Part shown: positions 1 to 6,271 of the stretch, piece after piece
Layout of the letters: each line of letters begins with the position of its first letter
Numbering within the stretch: position 1 is the stretch's first letter
Origin: a bacterium
GTDB lineage: Bacteria; Patescibacteriota; Minisyncoccia; UBA6257
Length of the DNA stretch: 11,206 nt
Direction of reading: 5' to 3'
Assembly: GCA_030673525.1 (NCBI GenBank)
Contig: DAOVIY010000014.1
Location: 1-11,206, forward strand
Notes under the pieces: generated by a model
What the model saw: the letters and a program-made list of their open reading frames with translations, nothing else
Told to the model about the DNA's origin: nothing
The model's database searches: none
Program-made: the position numbers and the translations under genes

Positions 1-33
1 ATCCTTAATATTTTTCTCTTTGTAAATTCATAT

Positions 34-62
34 TTTGCCTTTTCTGTCTCTTGTGATAAAAT
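34..62 (+). promoter_or_regulatory. Probable sigma-70 promoter for dnaE (extended -10)
   Basis: A TAAAAT -10 box at 57-62 is preceded by TG one base away (54-55), giving an extended -10. A weak -35 (TTTGCC, 34-39) lies exactly 17 bases upstream. Transcription would start near 69, leaving a leader of about 25 bases before the dnaE ATG. The core TGTGATAAAAT is nearly the same as that of the promoter at 5069-5097, which supports it. The -35 matches the consensus poorly, so the call rests on the -10. No gene is seen in bases 1-94. Confidence 0.5.
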
Positions 63-94
63 ACTCTTAGTTTTAACTACTTGACTTATATATT

Positions 95-3000
95 ATGTAT
101 TTTACCCATCTTCATGTCCATAGCCACTATTCTTTATTAGATGGCTTGCCCCGTCCAGAGCAGCTTTTAAAGCAGGCAAAGGAAATGGGTTTGGATGCGT
201 TGGCTTTGACTGACCACGGGGTAATGTATGGGGCAATAGAATTTTATTCTCTTGCTAAAAAGATGGGGATTAAACCAATAATTGGTTGCGAAGTTTATCT
301 AGCTTCGCGTTCTCTTACTGATAAAACGCCAAAAGTTGATGCTAAATTATATCACCTTATACTTTTGGCGAAAAATAAAACAGGTTATCATAATTTATTA
401 AAACTGGTTACCATCGGAGAACTGGAGGGTTTTTATTATAAACCTCGTATAGACAAGGAAGTTTTAAAAAAATATAGTGACGGATTAATTGCGCTTTCAG
501 CATGTGTAAAAGGTGAAATTCCCTCAGCGCTTTTGGCAGAAGATTTTAAAAAAGCATTAGAATTAGCTAAAGAATATCAGAAAATTTTTGGAAAAGATAA
601 TTTTTATTTAGAATTACAACATCACCCAGAGTTGCCAGATCAGAAAAAGATTAATGATGGGTTATTGAAAATTTCCAAAGAATTAAATATTCCGGCAATT
701 ATAACAACCGATATTCATTATATTAAAAAAGAAGATAAAGGAGCTCAGGATGTTCTTTTGGCAATTCAAACAGGGACTGATATTGAGAATGAAGATCGTT
801 TGAGTATGAAAGAAATGGAATTGTATTTTAAATCACAGGAGGAGATTATAAAGGATTTTTCTGACCATCCTGAATTATTTGAAAATATTAAGAAAATAGT
901 TGAACAATGCAATTTAGAATTAGATCTTGGAGAAGTAATTTTGCCACATTTTACTACGCCCAAAAAAGAAGATTCTTTCCAGTATTTAAAAAAGTTATCC
1001 TTACAGAATTTTAAGAAGATATATTCTTTAGAGAATAAAAAAGCTAAAGAGAGATTTGATTATGAGTTAGATGTAATTAGCAAAACCGGTTTTGCCGATT
1101 ATTTTTTGATAATTGAAGATTTTATTCGTTTTACTAAAGAAAAAGGTATATTAACTAACACAAGAGGGTCTGCAGCTGGAAGTTTAATCGCATATGTTTT
1201 GGGTATTACATCTGTTGATCCATTAGAGCATGGACTTTATTTTGAACGTTTTTTAAACCTAGAAAGGATTCAACCGCCAGATATAGATTTGGATATTGCT
1301 GATAATAGAAGAGCGGATTTAATTAATTATATAACTGAAAAATATGGACAGAATCATGTGGCTCAGATTATTACTTTTGGAATAATGAAGTCTCGTTTAG
1401 CTGTTCGCGACGTTACTAGAGCATTGGGCCATCCATATGCGTTAGGAGATCGAATCTCTAAACTTCTTCCGCAAAATATAACGATTAAAAAAGCATTAAG
1501 TATAGTCCCAGAGCTTAGGCAATTATATGAAACTAATACTGATACTCAGAATATTATTGATATGGCTCAGCAATTAGAAGGTGTGGCTCGTCATGCCTCA
1601 ACTCATGCTGCTGGAGTGGTTATTTCTCGCGAACCTTTAGTTAATTATAGTCCTTTACAACATTCAAGCAGGAATGACCAAGAGATAATAACTCAGTATG
1701 ATATGTATTCTTTGGAAAGAATTGGATTGCTTAAAATTGATATTTTAGGATTAGCCAATTTAACCATTATAAAAAATGCTTTAAGAATTGTTAAAAAGGT
1801 TTATGGCGATGAAGTAGATTTAGATAAAATAGATTATAAAGATAAAAAGGTTTACAAATTACTTTCTGATGGAAATACAGTAGGAGTATTTCAAGTAGAG
1901 TCGGCGGGTATGAGAAGATATCTTCAGGAATTAAAGCCAACAACTTTTGAAGATATTATGGCTATGCTTTCCTTGTATCGTCCTGGGCCAATGGAATTCA
2001 TTCCAACCTTTATTAATCGAAAAAGGGGAAAAGAAAAGATTATTTATCTTCATCCTAAGTTGAAGACGATTTTAGGCAAAACTTACGGAGTTTGTATTTA
2101 CCAAGAAGGGCTCATGCAGATAGCTCATGATTTGGCTGGTTTTTCTATGACTGAGGCTGATGTTCTCAGAAAAGCTGTTGGTAAAAAAATTAAAACATTA
2201 TTGCAAGCTCAGAAAGAAAAATTAATAGAAGGGATGATAAAGAATAATATTAAGAAACCAGTCGCGGAAAAAATTTGGGCCTGGGTAGAACCTTTTGCGC
2301 GTTATGGTTTTAACAAAAGCCATAGCGCTTCTTACGCGCGCATTACCTATCAAACAGCTTGGCTTAAAGCGCATTATCCAAACGCTTTTATGGCCGCTCT
2401 TTTGACTTCAGATTTTGGTGATTTAGACAGAATTGCTATTGAAATAGCTGAATGCCAAAGATTGGGCATTGAAGTAATGTCTCCTTCTGTAAATGAATCT
2501 TTTGCAGAATTTGGTATAGACAAAAAAACAGGGAATATTTATTTTAGCTTAGCAGCTATAAAAAATGTAGGTGAGGGAGTTGCTATTATAATTCAAGAAG
2601 AAAGACAAAATAATGGTATTTTTAAAAACCTTACTGATTTTTTAAAAAGAATGCCGCGTCAGGCTCTAAATAAAAAGAGTTTAGAAAGCCTTATTAGAGC
2701 TGGAGCATTGGATTGTTTTGGAGATAGAGAATTAATGGCCGATCATTCAGAAGAAATTTTAGATTGGGTTTATCGGTTTCACAATCATCAAAATGACCAG
2801 CAAATGAGTTTGTTTAATGAGAGCAAGTCCGACGATATACTTGAACATTTAAAAAGGAATAATTCTATTAAGCCATCTGATAAAACAAAAAGAATAAATT
2901 GGGAAAGAGAATATTTAGGTATTTATCTTACTGGTCATCCTTTGGATAGTTATAAAAATGTCTTAGGTAAAATAGCGCTTACAGTCAGTCAGTTAGATCC

Positions 3001-3271
3001 TCGTCATCTTGGAAGAAAAATTAAAGTTTGCGGTTTTATTTCACGTATTCAAAAGGTAAGAACAAAAATGGGAAAACCAATGGTTTTTACGCGCTTGGCT
3101 GATTATGATAATTCTATTGAAGTCGTTTTATATCCAACAGTACTAAGTAATAATTTAGCTGTTCTTCATGAAGATAAAGTATTATTAATAGAAGGCAGGA
3201 TGGATAAAAGAAATGGCAGTTATCAGATTATTGGGGAAAGATTAGAAGAAATTGAGCCAATGGAGGCCTGA
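95..3271 (+). CDS. dnaE: DNA polymerase III subunit alpha (DnaE)
   Basis: This is the replicative C-family DNA polymerase that extends both strands at the fork. It has 1058 residues, a little shorter than E. coli DnaE (about 1160). The N-terminal PHP domain (about 1-280) keeps a full set of likely metal ligands: H7, H9, D16, H41, E66, H87, C137, D206 and H208. E. coli DnaE has lost several of these, while family members that proofread through PHP keep them. The palm contains D396 and D398 in PDIDLD, and the third catalytic aspartate is D549 in KIDILGL. After the fingers and helix-hairpin-helix region, Q903-F907 (QMSLF) matches the beta-clamp binding motif. An OB-fold follows (about 975-1045, with KVCGFISRIQK). 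The ATG at 95 begins directly at the conserved PHP strand (THLHVHSHYS), so nothing upstream is needed. No Shine-Dalgarno is seen. The gene ends in TGA, and the thrS promoter begins four bases later. The identification is firm; active proofreading is inferred. Confidence 0.98.
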   Translation: MYFTHLHVHSHYSLLDGLPRPEQLLKQAKEMGLDALALTDHGVMYGAIEFYSLAKKMGIKPIIGCEVYLASRSLTDKTPKVDAKLYHLILLAKNKTGYHNLLKLVTIGELEGFYYKPRIDKEVLKKYSDGLIALSACVKGEIPSALLAEDFKKALELAKEYQKIFGKDNFYLELQHHPELPDQKKINDGLLKISKELNIPAIITTDIHYIKKEDKGAQDVLLAIQTGTDIENEDRLSMKEMELYFKSQEEIIKDFSDHPELFENIKKIVEQCNLELDLGEVILPHFTTPKKEDSFQYLKKLSLQNFKKIYSLENKKAKERFDYELDVISKTGFADYFLIIEDFIRFTKEKGILTNTRGSAAGSLIAYVLGITSVDPLEHGLYFERFLNLERIQPPDIDLDIADNRRADLINYITEKYGQNHVAQIITFGIMKSRLAVRDVTRALGHPYALGDRISKLLPQNITIKKALSIVPELRQLYETNTDTQNIIDMAQQLEGVARHASTHAAGVVISREPLVNYSPLQHSSRNDQEIITQYDMYSLERIGLLKIDILGLANLTIIKNALRIVKKVYGDEVDLDKIDYKDKKVYKLLSDGNTVGVFQVESAGMRRYLQELKPTTFEDIMAMLSLYRPGPMEFIPTFINRKRGKEKIIYLHPKLKTILGKTYGVCIYQEGLMQIAHDLAGFSMTEADVLRKAVGKKIKTLLQAQKEKLIEGMIKNNIKKPVAEKIWAWVEPFARYGFNKSHSASYARITYQTAWLKAHYPNAFMAALLTSDFGDLDRIAIEIAECQRLGIEVMSPSVNESFAEFGIDKKTGNIYFSLAAIKNVGEGVAIIIQEERQNNGIFKNLTDFLKRMPRQALNKKSLESLIRAGALDCFGDRELMADHSEEILDWVYRFHNHQNDQQMSLFNESKSDDILEHLKRNNSIKPSDKTKRINWEREYLGIYLTGHPLDSYKNVLGKIALTVSQLDPRHLGRKIKVCGFISRIQKVRTKMGKPMVFTRLADYDNSIEVVLYPTVLSNNLAVLHEDKVLLIEGRMDKRNGSYQIIGERLEEIEPMEA

Positions 3272-3274
3272 TGC

Positions 3275-3303
3275 TTGAAAGTTTTTAATATAAAACATAT
3301 AAT
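3275..3303 (+). promoter_or_regulatory. Strong sigma-70 promoter for thrS
   Basis: TTGAAA (3275-3280, 5/6 to the -35 consensus) is followed by a 17-base spacer and a perfect TATAAT (3298-3303). Transcription would start near 3310, about 22 bases before the thrS ATG at 3332. The first base of the -35 lies four bases after the dnaE stop. Its TTG could be mistaken for a start codon of an extended thrS reading frame. The promoter reading explains that sequence better. Confidence 0.72.
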
Positions 3304-3331
3304 ATTTAACAACCTTTTAATAGGCAGTATT

Positions 3332-5119
3332 ATGAAAGAAGATTCTTTAGAAATTATTCGTCATTCTATGGCTCACGTATTAGCTTTAGCTATAAAGAAT
3401 TTATATCCTAAAGCTAAATTTGGTATTGGACCAACAATAGAAAACGGTTTTTATTATGACATAGATATTGGTAAAACTTTATCTATGGAAGATTTGCCGA
3501 AGATTGAAGTAGAAATGAAAAGAATTATTAAGCAGGGAGTACCTTTTAAAAAGAAAAATATTTCTTTGAAAGAAGCAAAAGATATTTTTAAAAAATTAGA
3601 CCAGTCTTACAAAATTGAGCTTTTGAAGGATTTAGAAAAATATGGAACTACAGATCAAAATGAAATATTAAAAATCAAGAATGATAAAGATAAAAAGAAA
3701 AATATTAAAGTACCGAAAGCCGTAACAATTTATCAAGTTGGTGAGTTTGTAGATTTATGTCGTGGACCACATGTAAAGAATACTAAAGATCTTCCATTAA
3801 GTTTCAAGCTTAATAAAGTTTCTGGCGCTTATTGGCGTGGTAAGGAAACTAATCCAATGTTGCAAAGAATTGTTGGAATTGCTTTTTCAAAAGGAAAGGA
3901 ATTGAAAGAATATCTATATCTATTAGAAGAAGCGGAAAAAAGAGACCATCGAAAATTAGGCAAAGAACTGGATTTATTTAGTTTTCACAAAGAAGGTGTT
4001 GGTTTTCCTTTTTTTCATAACAAAGGAATGATTCTTCGGAATATTTTAGAGAACTATTGGAAAAAAGAACATCAAGAAAGTGGTTATACTGAAGTTAAAA
4101 CTCCAATACTTTTGAATAAAACATTATGGGTGAAGTCAGGTCATTGGGACCATTACAAAGAAAATATGTATTTCACAAAGATTGACGAAGAAGATTATGC
4201 TATCAAACCAATGAATTGCCCAGGAGGGATTTTAATTTATCAGAATTCTTTACATAGCTACAGGGATTTGCCATTAAAAGTGGCGGAATTAGGATTAGTT
4301 CACAGGCATGAATTATCTGGAGTTTTGGCAGGTTTATTTAGAGTAAGATGCTTTACTCAAGATGATGCTCATATATATATGACCCCAGAACAAATCAAAG
4401 ACGAAATAAAAAAAGTGATAGATTTAACTGATCGTATATATAAAAAGTTTGGATTTTCTTATCATGTGGAACTTAGCACTAAGCCGGAAGACGCAATGGG
4501 TTCTGATAAGATATGGGAAGATGCTACAAATGGACTAAGGGGCGCCTTAGAAGAAAAAAAGATGGATTATATTTTAAAGGAGGGAGATGGAGCTTTTTAT
4601 GGGCCAAAAATTGATTTTCATTTAAAAGATTGTTTAGGAAGAAGCTGGCAATGCGGCACGATTCAGTTGGATTTTATTATGCCAGAACAATTTGATCTTT
4701 TTTACATTGATAAAAATGGAGATAAAAAAAGACCTGTTATGTTACACAGAACTATTTTAGGTAGTATTGAAAGATTTATGGGTATACTTATTGAAAATTT
4801 TGCTGGGGCATTTCCTTTATGGTTGGCTCCAATTCAAGTTGTTGTTGCTCCCATAAAAGACGAAAATATTGATTATGCCAAAAAGATTATTCAATTACTT
4901 CAGCAAAAAGAATTAAGGGTTGAACTTCTGGCTGGAGACGAAACATTATCTAAAAGAATAAGGCAAGCAGAGATTCAAAAGATTCCTTATATTTTGGTAG
5001 TGGGAGATAAAGAAGAGAAAAACAAGAATATTGCGGTAAGAAAAAGGAAAAAAGGGGATATTGGAAGTATGACAATAGCTAAATTTTGTGATATAATTCT
5101 AAAGGAAAGTAAAAAATAA
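3332..5119 (+). CDS. thrS: Threonine--tRNA ligase (ThrRS), lacking the TGS domain
   Basis: This cytoplasmic class II synthetase charges tRNA-Thr. The protein has 595 residues from ATG 3332, against about 640 in E. coli. It starts directly in the editing domain, so the N-terminal TGS domain is absent. Editing residues are present: H11 and H15 (HSMAH), C143 and H147 (DLCRGPH). The aminoacylation core has the class II motifs. The zinc ligands that bind the substrate threonine are C296 (KPMNCPGG), H347 (TQDDAHIY) and H472 (VMLHRTILGS). The more usual CPGH reads CPGG here. The C-terminal anticodon-binding domain runs from about 495 to the end. An in-frame TTG at 3275 would add 19 residues, but it is the -35 box of the gene's promoter, and the added residues are not ThrRS-like. 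No strong ribosome binding site is seen. The gene ends 14 bases before the next one, whose promoter lies inside its 3' end. Confidence 0.97.
   Translation: MKEDSLEIIRHSMAHVLALAIKNLYPKAKFGIGPTIENGFYYDIDIGKTLSMEDLPKIEVEMKRIIKQGVPFKKKNISLKEAKDIFKKLDQSYKIELLKDLEKYGTTDQNEILKIKNDKDKKKNIKVPKAVTIYQVGEFVDLCRGPHVKNTKDLPLSFKLNKVSGAYWRGKETNPMLQRIVGIAFSKGKELKEYLYLLEEAEKRDHRKLGKELDLFSFHKEGVGFPFFHNKGMILRNILENYWKKEHQESGYTEVKTPILLNKTLWVKSGHWDHYKENMYFTKIDEEDYAIKPMNCPGGILIYQNSLHSYRDLPLKVAELGLVHRHELSGVLAGLFRVRCFTQDDAHIYMTPEQIKDEIKKVIDLTDRIYKKFGFSYHVELSTKPEDAMGSDKIWEDATNGLRGALEEKKMDYILKEGDGAFYGPKIDFHLKDCLGRSWQCGTIQLDFIMPEQFDLFYIDKNGDKKRPVMLHRTILGSIERFMGILIENFAGAFPLWLAPIQVVVAPIKDENIDYAKKIIQLLQQKELRVELLAGDETLSKRIRQAEIQKIPYILVVGDKEEKNKNIAVRKRKKGDIGSMTIAKFCDIILKESKK
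5069..5097 (+). promoter_or_regulatory. Strong sigma-70 promoter inside thrS for the secreted repeat protein
   Basis: ATGACA (5069-5074, 5/6 to TTGACA) is separated by 17 bases from a perfect TATAAT (5092-5097). TG at 5089-5090 gives an extended -10. Transcription would start near 5104, leaving a leader of about 30 A/T-rich bases before the ATG at 5134. It probably drives the secreted-protein gene, leuS and yvcK. It lies fully within the thrS coding sequence, so thrS transcripts may also read through. Confidence 0.72.
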
Positions 5120-5133
5120 TAATAAATAAAAAT

Positions 5134-6264
5134 ATGAAAAAAATAATTTTAGGTTTGCTAATTTGTGGTTTAATTAGCGGAGTTTCTGCAAATTTTATAT
5201 TTGCTGAAGAAACCACGACAACTACGATCGCTGAAACCCCTACAACTACTGTTGTTGATGCGACTACAACGACTTTACTAGAGGAAGAAGAACTTTCTGT
5301 TCCTTGGGCATTAGGGTTAAAAAAAGTAGGATTACTTCCAACAAGTCCTTTTTATTTTTTGAAAGAATGGTGGAGAGGATTGAAAGTAGGATGGATTAGA
5401 GATCCAATAAAAAAGAGTGAAGCGCAGTTACAAATACTTTCAGAAAAATTAGCTGAAGCAGAAGAAGTGGCAAAAAGGACCTCTAAACCAGAAGTATTGG
5501 AAAAAGCCTTTGGTAATTATACAAATACAATGGATAAATTAAAAACACGATTGGAAGGACTCGAAGGAACTTCGGAAAATCCAAATATTGATAAACTTCT
5601 TGATAGAGTAACAGAAGCTGAGATTCGTCATTCAGAAGTTTTGGATAAGATTTTAGAAACAGTTCCGCAGGCTGTTGCTCAAGTTGAAAAAGTCCGTCAG
5701 AATATTAATCAAGCTCTACCCCTTCTCCGTTTAAAATTTGAAAATCAGGAAGAATTTATGAATCGTTTAGATAATAAATTACAAGAATTACAACCCTTAA
5801 AGCCTGCGCCAGTTGGGGAATTTCGGCAATTACGAATAATGGAAAGTACGCGAGAACAACTTCAGCAAACGAATTTAGAAGATTACCCAGATCATATTCA
5901 GGCTAAAGCAGAGCAGCTCCAAGAAAAATTAGAAAACAAGATACAGCAAAGAGTTCAGGTTTTAGAAAAGCAAGGTTTTGCTGCCAGTACTATACAGAAT
6001 ATTATAAAGGTATTGCCAATACCAACTCCAAAGATTCCTAACAGGCGTTTACCAAAAACACCACCGCCAGGAACTGACACAACCACAACTACAGTTGGAG
6101 ATACAACTACAACTACAGTTTCTGACACAACTACTACTACGGTTGCTGACACAACCACAACTACAGTTGCTGATACAACTACTACAACTACAGTTGGAGA
6201 TACGACTACAACTACAGTTGGAGACACAACCACAACCACAGTTTCTGACACAACTACCAATTAA
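5134..6264 (+). CDS. Secreted DUF5667-like helical protein with threonine-rich repeats
   Basis: The function is unknown; the protein is probably exported to the cell surface. Of 376 residues, 1-24 form a signal peptide or N-terminal anchor (KK, then a hydrophobic stretch, with possible cleavage after VSA at 19 or FA at 24). There is no lipobox cysteine at a suitable place. Residues 27-47 are Thr-rich (TTTTTIAETPTTTVV). The segment from about 67 reads LLPTSPFYFLKEWWRGLK and continues as charged helices to about 290. This matches the pattern I associate with DUF5667 (LPxSxxYxLK followed by helices) and with the membrane protein at 10225. A proline-rich hinge (about 293-314) leads to a Thr-rich tandem repeat that ends the protein. 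No LPXTG or C-terminal membrane helix follows. A strong promoter lies just upstream, and leuS begins 7 bases after the stop. Surface exposure and glycosylation of the threonines are guesses; a stalk or envelope role is the most I would infer. Confidence 0.85.
   Translation: MKKIILGLLICGLISGVSANFIFAEETTTTTIAETPTTTVVDATTTTLLEEEELSVPWALGLKKVGLLPTSPFYFLKEWWRGLKVGWIRDPIKKSEAQLQILSEKLAEAEEVAKRTSKPEVLEKAFGNYTNTMDKLKTRLEGLEGTSENPNIDKLLDRVTEAEIRHSEVLDKILETVPQAVAQVEKVRQNINQALPLLRLKFENQEEFMNRLDNKLQELQPLKPAPVGEFRQLRIMESTREQLQQTNLEDYPDHIQAKAEQLQEKLENKIQQRVQVLEKQGFAASTIQNIIKVLPIPTPKIPNRRLPKTPPPGTDTTTTTVGDTTTTTVSDTTTTTVADTTTTTVADTTTTTTVGDTTTTTVGDTTTTTVSDTTTN
6076..6261 (+). repeat. 24-base tandem repeat encoding DTTTTTV[G/S/A]
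   Basis: There are seven full copies of an 8-codon unit starting at 6076, 6100, 6124, 6148, 6172, 6199 and 6223, then a partial unit (DTTTN). The fifth copy has one extra Thr codon (27 bases). The last residue of the unit varies in the order G, S, A, A, G, G, S. Thr codons vary between ACA, ACT, ACC and ACG, so the copies are not freshly duplicated DNA. The array has no stop codon in several frames on both strands, which creates spurious overlapping open frames. Confidence 0.95.
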
Positions 6265-6271
6265 TCTTTTT

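Noticed and set aside
1..84. Plus-strand frame open from base 1 to a TGA at 82, possibly the end of an upstream gene
   Set aside because: The 27 codons give a hydrophobic string without recognisable features, and the promoter for dnaE lies within it. AT-rich intergenic sequence explains it.
766..963. Short minus-strand open frame within dnaE
   Set aside because: It lies fully inside a certain gene and shows no recognisable protein features. The same holds for those at 6524-6712, 6741-6926 and 10355-10567.
1080..1095. 16-base perfect palindrome GCAAAAC-CG-GTTTTGC with T-run at 1102-1107, inside dnaE
   Set aside because: It lies deep in a long essential coding sequence, the T-run is seven bases away, and the hairpin would have almost no loop. 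Probably chance.
5955..6260. Minus-strand open frame rich in Val (VVVVVSxT)
   Set aside because: It is the complement of the Thr-rich repeat. The repeat has no stops on either strand, and the frame has no family-like sequence.
6262..6271. T-run after the secreted-protein stop as a terminator
   Set aside because: No hairpin precedes it, and leuS starts directly after, so read-through is expected.
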